This document shows positions 31,013-42,013 of a DNA stretch of 60,000 nt, piece after piece (the first letter of the stretch is position 1; each line of letters begins with the position of its first letter). The DNA is from Bolinopsis microptera (lineage: Eukaryota > Ctenophora > Tentaculata > Lobata > Bolinopsidae). The stretch is taken from assembly GCF_026151205.1 (NCBI RefSeq), contig NC_087076.1, positions 21,324,828 through 21,384,827 of the forward strand, in the 5' to 3' direction. Position numbers and translations under genes: made by a program. The notes beneath the pieces are model-generated. The model did no database searches. It was given only the letters and a program-made list of their open reading frames with translations, and had not been told where the DNA came from.

Positions 31013-33086
31013 TTACTCGATGTGAGTTCCTGCTGTTTCCTTTCCAAGAACACACAGACAAATACTGACAACAACAGCCGCGATTTGAGTAAATGCTAAC
31101 ACAATCCTTGGGTGGAGATTAAAGATAAACTGAGAGCAGGCAATACCAGCAGAGGCTCCCACCCTCCAAAAACCCAGCCCGACAGCTATTACAAACGATC
31201 TCACTTCTGTTGGGAAGTATTCCGCCCCCAGTAGGTACAGACCGAACACTATTTGTGCTGCAGCAAATTTAGATATTGTGAAAAATACGAAGGCGTATGT
31301 TTTGTTTACACATACGTACAAGGAGGCTGTAGCGATCAGTAGCAATAAAACTGAAGATTGGAAGGTGATTTTGCGGCCCAATCGCGTCTCTATCATCACA
31401 GTAGCTACTAAGACTCCCAAGGGCTCGAACAAGCTGATAATCCCCAAATCAAACAAAACAGATTTATCAAAATGGCAAGATAGCTCCACGGGCACTATTT
31501 CATCAGAACAGTAGCCTTCGTTGAGGAACCTTGGCATAGAGTAACTTATGGCATAGTAAATAAACGTAGCTGCAGCACCAAACGTAGTGATTACTATCAG
31601 GTTCTTTAAAAGCCCGTTTGATTTGATGTATGTTAAAGAACTGCAGCATCCAAGTCCGCTATTGTCATCACTCTTTTGTCCCCGTTTTAGTCTGACGGTC
31701 ATGTTTCCCGCGGTACAGTTCAACTTTGCGACAGTTAGAAGAGTTCTTTCCGCTCTGTCCCAGTTACCCTTCTTTGCGTCAAATCTTGGAGACTCTCCCG
31801 CGATGGCCAAGAAGAGTATTGATGGCGAGAACATGATGGCAGTTCCTATCATAAGGCCTCTCCAGCCGTAGGGATCAACGACGAAATACGCCAAAGCACT
31901 TGTCAGTGACGCACCTATCCCCCACGCCAGCGAACCATATGAGACTAGAAAGCCTCTAATTTTAATTGTCGATATTTCCGCTGAAAAATAATAGAATGAG
32001 ATGAAATGAAACACAGCTGACACTTTACAATTCAATAAAAATCAAATGCAATAGCATTGAATTGACATCACTATCAATGTACCATATCGTAAAAACGTGA
32101 CTAAATAAGTCAGTAGAATTTGGCAAGGGTATGTCGGTTAACTCAATACATACCTGTGAGAGCAAGTTACTAGGCAACAGTTACTAAATACTAGGCAACA
32201 GTTACTAGGCAACACAGTACAGCTACATACCTGTGAGAGCAAGACCAGGACCTATTGATACCCCAATAAACACCCCAACAAGTCCCCGCAGTACAGCTAG
32301 ATGCCAGTATTTTGTAGCAAGTCCACATAACAATCCTGCTATGGTAACTCCTATAGCTCCAGCTAGAGCTACTGGCTTCCTGCCAAATTTATCACCCGCT
32401 CCAGAAAAAAGGAGCGATGCCAGCGCCATGCCTATGAAGACGGTTATCTGAAAAGCAAAGTTTAGTTGACTAGGTGATCACGTGTTAGCTGACAAAATTA
32501 GAAAAATCGAAATACCCCGATTTACCGCTAAGTTAATAACTTTAAGAAAAATGTACTTAAAAATCGCTTTGAGTGGATAGATAATAGGCATTGTCATAAA
32601 GAAATTAGATGAATAAAGATTAAGATTAATAAAGATTATTAAGATAGATTAACGATATATTTTCAAGTATATGTTACCAGTCCTATATTTCATCATGAAA
32701 GTTTCTGGGATGACTAGATTAAACACTGCTGAGTATAAGTTTATCTTAATAGTGGGGTTCTTAAACTTCAATTTATTATTATTATTAAGACTTTAGATTA
32801 ATAGAGATTAAGATTAATAAATTACCTGAAGAGCAGTAACCCAGAAAGTAGTGAGCTCCCACTCACATCTCACCATGATTCCAACTATTGACAAAATCAT
32901 TATTTCTCCCCCTTCTAAACAGAACAACAAAAACGGTCCCAAACTGAAAAGAAATGTGCCACATCCAAATCCTGCTGTTTCCAATGCTTCATTTATATCT
33001 AGTTTTGAGTCCGGTTCTTTGGTGCTGTCATCTTCTTTATTCTGAAAGTCTTCCTTCAGCTGTGTATTCTCATCGGAAGTTTCCAT
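31013..33086 (-). CDS. SVOP-like major facilitator transporter A
   Basis: Three exons on the minus strand (33086-32826, 32447-32231, 31980-31013) join in phase to 481 residues. The protein has an acidic cytosolic N-tail, then about 12 membrane segments. The MFS loop 2-3 motif is GDKFGRKP at about residue 105, the post-TM6 motif is ESPRF at about 222, the loop 8-9 motif is LGRK, and YFPTEVRS before TM11 is typical of the SLC22/SV2/SVOP branch. A cysteine-containing loop between TM7 and TM8 also fits SVOP. Family members are organic-ion or synaptic-vesicle transporters, and the substrate cannot be told. It is the most diverged of the four tandem copies in its last exon (for example it has TRLGRKITF in place of EIIGRKKTF). 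3' splice-like AGs lie 15-40 nt upstream of the ATG. Confidence 0.88.
32153..32230. repeat. Duplicated splice-donor fragment and GTTACTAGGCAAC repeats in intron 2 of transporter A
   Basis: The 15 nt spanning the end of exon 2 and its donor (ACCTGTGAGAGCAAG on the plus strand, 32230-32244) are repeated at 32152-32166, with three GTTACTAGGCAAC-type units between. This is another junction-rooted duplication. Confidence 0.8.
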
Positions 33087-35404
33087 TTCATCGCCAATTA
33101 ACTGCTACTCTCTGCAACATAAACTGTAAAACTGAAAGAAGTGGGGTCAGACTTTTCATTTCATGTTCTAAAAGTAGTTTTAATCTTTGCGGCATCAGTT
33201 TTAGCGAATCTGAACGATTCAATGGATAAACGAGTCACAAGCAATTGATTTCACTGCACAAATGTTAGCAAATCTTTACGCGAAAATAAATTCCACAAAT
33301 GAATGGTTTTACAGAAATGTTGGGACATCGCACGATGTATTAAACAAGTTAAAGGGGGGTATAATAAACAATTAATGATAACTCCTGACGAAATAGCCTT
33401 AACAATTTTGGCTGTAACGACGAATCTATCTGATGCACTACACAGAGCTGAACCACTATTGAAATGTAATAAAATACAGATATGTGATATTATGATAATG
33501 TAGATATTATTCAACATCACCTGACACCTACACGATTGCCAGTGTCTTATGTGGTAGAATGGGGGGGGGGGTACACTACACTGTTTTACACCAAACATAG
33601 AAGAAGGCAAAAGTGTAGTGTAAAAAGGTGTAGTGTAAAAAAGTGTAAAAAGTGACATTTTCCCTCACCAATGGTATGTTTTACCTTTGGAAACGTGCTG
33701 TGTGAAGACTGATCGGAAAATAATAGGAAAAAAGCAGATTTTTAGAAGATAATTTTGTTAAGTGTAATTAATAATGTAAAATAGTGTAAAAAAGTGTACC
33801 TTTTGTTACTACACTTTTTACTACACCATACACATACACAAAAACAAGCAAAAGTTTAGTTTGTATGTATAAAGTATGGTATCAGAGATATTTAAAAGTC
33901 AGTGTACATCGCCCGGTGGCTGAATTTTAAAATTTGCTAATAGTTGTTAACAAAATTTGGCTATTCAGGGATCTTGTTTTTCAAAGCACACTATGCTATT
34001 CAAGAAGCTTATACTGCAGATCTGCACTCATTATCAGGGGGGGGGGGGGGGGGGGGCTCATGTTTTGTGTCCGTTTTGTCCGTGCGGTACCCTATATTTT
34101 CAAGACGGACAAAAAATAGGGCGTACAAAAATGGACAAAAAAGTTACGGAAATAACATTTAGATGCTTCTTTTCTACACTGATTAGACTCATGCTTATCG
34201 GTTATCAGTATTTGTAACATTCAGTCGATAAATCACTTTCATGATTGAGGTTCGTATTATATTAATTATTGGTTGAAGTACAAATAATACAATCCTTTAT
34301 TCCAACTGCAAGTCATGAAATGGAGGCAGATATGTGCAACTTTGATAAACATTGCTGACTATTAATTTACTCTCCGAAATTCTTTACTGTGATGGACCAG
34401 GGACAAAAGGATTTCGCGATTATTTTGGCCAAAAATCGCGATACCGCGAATTTTAACAGACTATACATTAAACTATAAATAAAATTTGTCGCAAATAATG
34501 GTAAAAATCGCGATTCCGTAGTCCGTACATGCCGCGATTTCCTTTGGTCCCTGTAATGGACCGTTGTCGTTTTGCTTGAGCCTTTTTGGTAATTTTAGAC
34601 CCTGTTCAGTGTTCCTCTCCTTCTGGAGCTTGGTAACAGGTAAATTTGACTTATTTATGAGCTAGACCGTTACATCAACCGATAAAATACCCCCCACCCG
34701 AACCCACCCCCCCCCCCCTCTTGTGGTTATAAGTTTGTTCCGGAGTTGATAGAGGAAGCTCGCAAACTAGTAGTATTTAATGAAGATTGGCGAAGTTTAC
34801 AGTTTGCAAAATCAGTAAAGTTGCGAACATTGTATCGACAGGTTCAACCATCAAAAGTAGCAGATGTGACTAAGGAAAAAATATATCGTGTAATAGTTGT
34901 AGAGCCTCAGTAGTTGTAGAGCCCCAATAGGAATTGCATAAATTTACATTATTATGATTATGACTGTCAAATATTCAACAATATCAATAAATATTATGAA
35001 TATAATGACGGCCACCACTAGAATACCTTCAACCTAACAAACTGTAACAACTGATTCACTAGATTGTGATTGATAGACACAAACATGATCAAATCTGTTA
35101 TTATAGCCAGGTTGATTTCTTAGCGATAACACTGATTGTATTTTAAAACAGCAACAACATTTTCTGGATAACACGATAAGAAGTTTGTTAATTACATCTA
35201 TATAACATTATAACAGTTTAAATATAATTACGTGGCACATTTTAGGATTATTATTGTTGTTAATAAGCTTATTGTAGCCATATATTTTAGATTTTAATCG
35301 GTTAACTTCTTTCTACGACGTTTCTCATGGAAACGTCATTATGACTTTATGATTATGAATATCGTCCAACATATCTCATGTATAACTATATGCACGTGAT
35401 AATT
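33087..35404. other. Upstream flank of transporter A, partly homologous to flanks of B and C
   Basis: 33087-34040 and 34720-34980 align with the right flanks of genes B and C. It contains G-tracts at 33561-33571 (11 G) and 34037-34056 (20 G), a patch of GTGTAGTGTAAAA repeats at 33600-33650 and 33770-33840, and a C-tract near 34700. A 58-codon open stretch (34731-34913, FVPELIEEARKLVVFNEDW) has a coding look but no partner exons, and it is broken in the copies beside B and C. I see no intact gene. Confidence 0.55.
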
Positions 35405-36332
35405 TTATGAAAGTTACTAATGCTACATTAATTTCATTGTTATATCCCACCCGGAATATTGGTCATGTGGCTAATAGGATATTAAGCAGTAAAACACCCT
35501 CTGTAGACACTAATGATTGAGCAGACTACACAACTCATTAAATCCGTCTGTTTCAATAACCAATCAAGTTAGAAGGGGGGGGGGGGAGGGTGACACGTCC
35601 GTCTATGTCCGCTTGTCTCATAGAATCCAAAAAGAAGAGGACAATAGCGGACAATAAAATCTGTCGAAATTCTGCCAAATTTGTTATAATTTGCTAATCT
35701 TTTAAACGACAGGGTGATAATTTTTCAAACAAAGTAACATTTTATGTCGTTCACCCTTTAGATCCTATTTAAAAGGTATTTTGAGGGCACGAACTCAGAT
35801 GTTGCGGACTGATGTACAATCTACAATGTACATGGGTACAATATCTAGACCTATCAACCGGGCATGTTAGTTAAATACTTGAAGTTAGATCTTTATACCT
35901 CTTAAAGCGTAAGTAATCAAGATACAGGGGTTAAAATACCAAGATAATTGCGTCTTGATATATATATATATATACAGATAAACTAAACAGCCTGGAAACT
36001 GGAAAATGTGCCTCTTTTTTGAAACATGAAATCCCTAGAAATAGGTATGTGGGTTTCGAGACAATACCAGTTCAAATTAAAACGGGCAGGAATTCTTTGA
36101 TCCTTCAATTATCAATGATACAAATTGTTTAAAATGGTTAAAAAGAGAAGATAAGAGAAGATAAGATAAAAAGAGCGGAATTCTACTAGTCAGAATTTCA
36201 TGGGTATCAAATATCAATATCAGAACAGACTTGACTTACTGGTCTGTGCTTTGGAGCTCGGTTTAAGGGGAGGCATGATTTCCGAGATTAAATAACAACG
36301 GAAAGACTCGATAGAAAAATCACAGATTCACA

Positions 36333-38260
36333 CAGCAATAGCAGCAAATCTGGGGAAACTTGGTGGACATTGACTTTTTTCACATAATTTGAGTATGTTG
36401 ACTTCAACATTATGTTGCAGCTCATTGTGGTTAATCTCAATGTTGGAGTGATGTTTTTCTGGTGCACAAAACACTACAGTATGGTTATGTTGAATAATTG
36501 TGGTTAATGGGTCATCTATGTGGCCACTATGGTGGTTAAAATACCAGTTTTAGGGTTAACCACCATTTTTAGATATGATATTATGAACTGAGTAGTCATT
36601 ATATTGAGATCATATCATGGTGCAACTATCACAAAAGTTTTCAAACCTCATGGGGGGCATTTTGTGGTCCTAATGGTGGTTAAATTTAAGATGAAAGGTG
36701 AGCTATAAATATTGCTCCGATTATAGATGTATAGTGGTGGTTGTTCATTTGTGCATGGATGATAATTTTTTATCACAAATGTGCAATTTAATAGTATGGT
36801 TGATTAGAGGTGGTTAATATTCGTAAAAAGTGCTAAAAAGATGGTTAAAATGTCAAAATTTGTTGTTAACCACCAATCAAAACATTATTAATGATTTTAG
36901 TCAACATTTTCTGGTCAACAAAGGACATTTGAAGGGTCTTGATAAAATTTTTCAAGAAATGTTGTCATAAAAGTGGTTAAAAGGGCTATATTACTTGCTA
37001 GGCTGTTGAACAAGGCATCTATTAAAGTGAAAATTAACCACAATATGAACTTCAGATAATGGTTTGCTATCCAAATGAGTGTATATTTGTTTGCAAATCC
37101 ATAATTGACCCCAAGTTCATGCATTATGATCAATGTGCAGCTATGGTGGTTAAAATGTCTCGAAAATACCCTATATTTGCACTAATTAACCATTTTTAGA
37201 GCACATATTAGCTTTGTAAAGCTATAGCTGGCCATGCTACATTATCTAGATATAACTACCTGCTCATTTATATGACCAGAAACATTGCTGAGTCCTATGT
37301 TGTGTCCATCATGGTTAATAAAGGTCTAAAATTGACCAAAATCAGTGTTTTTGGTCGTTTTAACCACCATACGGCCACACATTTTGTTGCATTATCTTTA
37401 AAATCACTTATTATCCTCCAGCTATCTCTCATAATCAAATATCAAAACAAAATAAGGCACAAAAAGTTCGGAGGTTGCTGAATAATGGTTAATTTGTGAT
37501 GGCTTCTGTTGACCGAAAGTCCAAAATAAACATGTTTTAACCACATTGAGGCCACATCTAAGGTTTTATGGTATTGGGACCATAGTCAAAAGTTTTGGGC
37601 ACCTGAATGGTGACCTCTGCTTTTGAAATTATGGTGATATTTCAATGCTGTGCCATACCAGGTGGTTAAGTACGCGCTAGCGCGCGCACGCGTACAAACA
37701 TGGTTTTTTTGATATACCACAGTTGGTGGTTAACTGTTCTACATCAAACCTTCACTAAAAGTATTGGGCACCATAGTGGTGACATAATATATAAAGAATT
37801 TAAGCCTAGACTAAATATGTTGGCCTACAGATGGTTAAGTACGCGCTAGCGCGCGCGCACGCGTACACTATAACATAAACAAATAAACCACTCCACAGAC
37901 CACATTTATTAATTTTTTTAATTTCCTTCTTCAACTATGTGTCAATGAACCATTTTTGTTCAATAATGACCATCAATATTAACTGTAGTACTTATATCTT
38001 CACTGTAGTAAGGGTTTGGGTGTTAGAGGTATAAAAAATGTCCACTAACAAATCAGTCATTTTTCGACTACTTAACCACCTAACTCAGCACCATAATGTT
38101 CTGAGATTTTTTTCGTTGCACTATCATGAAGCTATGACATTTTTGGACCTATGTAAATAATCAGATTACTAAAATTCATAATCTTAGATTTTTAAGGGGG
38201 GGGGTTAAATGCTTCAAATTGGTGTATTTCAAAGTTTCCCCAGATTTGCTGCTATTGCTG
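36333..38260. mobile_element. 1.93-kb transposon with 29-bp inverted termini and CACA target duplication
   Basis: The ends are CAGCAATAGCAGCAAATCTG (first 20 of 29 bases) and its exact complement. Units C and D have the uninterrupted site (CACAGATTCACAGAG), so the insertion duplicated CACA (36329-36332 and 38261-38264). The interior has no transposase frame but contains some 20 or more GGTGGTTAA or TTAACCACC motifs in both orientations, and two copies of a GCGC-rich palindromic block (37671-37696 and 37848-37875). A 4-bp duplication is seen in Sola, Chapaev and a few other superfamilies; I cannot assign it. Confidence 0.9.
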
Positions 38261-38470
38261 CACAGAGTTTAAATTTTACGAGACACTCATTCGACAATGA
38301 TCACGCAATTGAAAGGTCCTTTTTATATTAGTGAAATTGACCAAAAAATCTTCACCATTTCCAGCTTTCCAGATAACAAAGAAATAGAACAATAATCATT
38401 CCTTACAACTAACAACTTGTACTACAAAATTTAAAGATAACACCAAAAGAGTGGATAAGTCCACCTTGCC

Positions 38471-40703
38471 CTACTCGATGTGAGTTCCTGCTGTTTCCTT
38501 TCCAAGAACACACAGACAAATACTGACAACAACAGCCGCGATTTGAGCAAATGCTAGCACAATTCTTGGGTGGAGATTAAAGATAAACTGAGAGCATGCA
38601 ATACCAGCACAGGCCCCTATTCTGTTAAAAACTAACCCAAATGAAACTACAAAAGATCTCACTTCAGTTGGAAAATACTCAGCCCCCAGTATAAATGGGC
38701 TTAGTCCAATCTGGGCCGCACTGAATTTCGATATTGTGAAAAACACAAATGAGTACTTGTCGTTTACACAGAAGTATAACGCTGTAAGAGCAATCAGTTG
38801 CAATAACGCTGATGATTGGAATGTCTTTTTCCGGCCAATGATCTCCATCAGTATAACTGCTACTAGGACTCCCAGGGGTTCGAATAAACTGATGACACCC
38901 AGATCAAACAGAACCGATTTATTGAAGATACAAGATTCATCTTGTGTCACTTTTATACCAGTACAGTATCCTTCATTAAGAAATCTTGGCATGGAGTAAC
39001 TGATGGTGTAGTAGATGAATATTGCTGTAAATCCCAGCGCATAGACAACTGCCAGATCCGTCATTCGTCCAGTTGCCTTGATAAAGTTCAAGGCACCGAA
39101 AAGTCCGGTTTCCTTATTATAAGTGTCATCGTCATCTTCTACCCTTTTCAATTTGATGATACCGCTTCCGCTGTTGCAGTTGAGCTTAGCGATGGTTTGG
39201 ACTGTATTTTCCGCTCTGTCCCAGTTTCTATTTTTAGCTTCAAATCTCGGAGACTCTGGCATGATGGCAAAGAAGAAGATTGATGGAGAGAACATGATTG
39301 CAGTTCCCAACATAAACCCTCTCCAGCCGTAAGGATCAACGACGTAGTACGCCAAAGCACTTGTCAGTGATGCACCAATCCCCCACGCCAGGGAAACATA
39401 AGAGATCAGAAATCCTCTCCATTTGACTGTTGCTATTTCCGCTGAAATTTATTTAAATTGAGTGTGGGACAGAAAAGTAAATCTATTTATATTGTTCTCC
39501 AATCTCCGCCATATCCCCGAAAATGCGTGAACAGTGATCGCTGATAATTATTGAATCGCCTATTGTATCGCCTTGATGAACAGTGGGTAACATACATTTT
39601 TTCATTAAGAAACCCTCGTACATTACAATACATATTACATAATACTTAGACTTTATTTCGTGCAGAGCACTCGCGCACGTGCGGGGATGCTAAGAGCACT
39701 CGATAGCCGAGATATTATGGTATCGACGTATCGTAATTCGTAACATTTTGGTGCTAACAGATACTGATCAAGCATTGTCATGAGCAATATTAAAGAATAA
39801 AAGTAGCAGAAATTATCTTGATCAGCGCTTACCTGTAAGAGTGATAGAAGGCCCCATCCCTATTCCCATAAACACCCCAACAAGTCCACGCAGTACAGCT
39901 AGATGCCAGTATTTTGTAGCAAGTCCACATAACAATCCTGCTATGGTAACTCCTATAGCTCCAGCTAGAGCTACTGGCTTCCTGCCAAATTTATCACCCG
40001 CTCCAGAAAAAAGGAGCGATGCCAGCGCCATCCCTATGAAGACGGTTATCTGAAGAGCAAAGTTTAGTTGACTATGTCATCACGTATTGGGTGTTGGCTG
40101 GCAAAATTAGAAAAGTCGAAGTACAGTTATACCCCGATTTACCGCTGAGTTAATAATATCAGGAGCTGCAGAATATCAAATCGCTTTGAGTGGATAGATA
40201 ATCGGTATTGTGATAAAGAAATTAGATGAATAAAGATTAAGATTAATAAAGATTATTAAGATAGATTAACGATATATTTTCTAGTATATGTTACCAGTCC
40301 TATATTTCATCATGAAAGTTTCTGGGATGACTAGATTAAACACTGCTGAGTATAAGTTTATCTTAATAGTGGGGTTTTTAAACTTCAATTTATTATTATT
40401 ATTAAGACTTTAGATTAATAGAGATTAAGATAAATAAATTACCTGAAGAGCAGTAACCCAGAAAGTAGTGAGCTCCCACTCACATCTTACCATGATTCCA
40501 ACTATTGACAAAATCATTATTTCTCCCCCTTCTAAACAGAACAACAAAAACGGTCCCAAACTGAAAAGAAGTGTGCCACATCCAAATCCTGCTGTTTCCA
40601 ATGCTTCATTTAAATCTAGTTTTGAGTCCGGTTCTTTGGTGCTGTCATCTTCTTTATTCTGAAAGTCTTCCTTCAGCTGTGTATTTTCATCGGAAGTTTC
40701 CAT
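38471..40703 (-). CDS. SVOP-like major facilitator transporter B
   Basis: Exons 40703-40443, 40049-39833 and 39441-38471 give 482 residues with the same architecture as copy A. The first two exons are almost identical to A, while the third is much closer to D, which suggests gene conversion of the 5' part between A and B. The motifs GDKFGRKP, PESPRFE, IIGRKKTF and YFPTEVRS are all present, as is the TM7-8 loop with its two cysteines. The reading frame is intact. The stop codon is TAG, as in C and D, where A has TAA. Confidence 0.9.
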
Positions 40704-40923
40704 TTTATCGCCAATTAACTGCTACTCTCTGCAACATAAACTGTAAAACTGAAAGAAGTGGGGTCAGACTTTTCATTTCATCTTCTAAAAGTAGTTTTAA
40801 TCTTTGCGGCATCATTTTTAGCGAATCTTAACGATTTAATGGATAAACGGGTGACGTCATACGTTTAAACTTGGGTTATCAGTTTCAATATTACATAGCG
40901 TGATAGAAAACATAACTAGGCAC

Positions 40924-41187
40924 CAGTGCTGCACGCTGCCGTTTTTTTCAAAACGGCGGCGGCATGGTTAAAATCGGTGTCGGCGTGTGGTCATTTGATT
41001 TCGCAGATTAAATTTTCCTCTAGAATAATGCCATCTGGAGAGCAATTTTTAACAGTTTTGAATTTTGACATGAGGCTCGTAATATTTAGTATATATATAT
41101 ATAGTATAAACAGGTTCACGCCATGTACGCCGTTTGAAAACGACGGCGGCGTGGCCGCAAAATTATCGGCGGCGGTGTGCAGCACTG
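40924..41187. mobile_element. 264-bp hAT-type MITE upstream of transporter B
   Basis: The termini CAGTGCTGCAC and GTGCAGCACTG are inverted repeats with the CAGTG start usual for hAT elements. Both flanks carry the 8-bp duplication CTAGGCAC (40916-40923, 41188-41195). Unit D shows the empty site (CTAAGCAC). The interior is rich in CCGCCGTTTT and its complement. Confidence 0.9.
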
Positions 41188-41664
41188 CTAGGCACAACTA
41201 TCCAAACCTAAAAATAGAAAGAAAAATATATAATCACGGATAATTCCTGAAAATAAAACTGTCCCAATTTCTTAAAGTAACTATCTTCAAAAAGTAGTTA
41301 ATCTTCACGGCATCAGTTTTAGCGAATCTAAACGAGTCAATGGATAAACAAGTCACAAGCAATTGATTTCACTGCACAAATGTTCGCAAATCTTTACGCG
41401 AAAAATAAATGAAACATTAGATATAAAAAAAATAAATTCCACAAATGAATGGTTTCATAGAAATATTACGACATCGCACGATGTATTAAACAAGTTAAAG
41501 GGGGTGTAAACAATTAATGATAACCCATGCCGAAATAACAATTTTGGCTATAACGACGAAGCTATCTGACGCACTACATAGAGCTGAACCTCATATTTAA
41601 TTGTAATAAAATAGATATTATTCAACATCACCTACACGATTGCCAGTGTCTTATGTGGTAGAAT

Positions 41665-41982
41665 GGGGGGGGGGGGGGGGGGGGGGGGGGGTACACTACA
41701 CTTTTTTAGAAGATAATTTTGTTAAGTGTAATTAATAATGTAAAATAGTGTAAAATAGTGTAAAAAGGTGTACCTTTTTTACTACACCATACACAAAAAC
41801 AAGCAAAAGTTTAGTTTGTATGTATAAAGTATGGTATCAGAGATATTTAAAAGTCAGTGTACTGAATTTCAAAATTTGCTAATAGTAATTGTTAACCAAA
41901 TTTGGCTATTCAGGGATCTTGTTTTTCAAAGCACACTATGCTATTCAAGAAGCTTATACTGCAGATCTGCACTCATTATTAA

Positions 41983-42013
<31 letters not shown>
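41665..42013 (+). repeat. Two long G-tracts in the flank of transporter B
   Basis: Runs of 27 G (41665-41691) and 31 G (41983-42013) occupy the positions that hold 11 and 20 G beside gene A, and 33 and 7 beside gene C. They precede GTACACTACAC and CTCATGTTTTG respectively. Confidence 0.85.
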
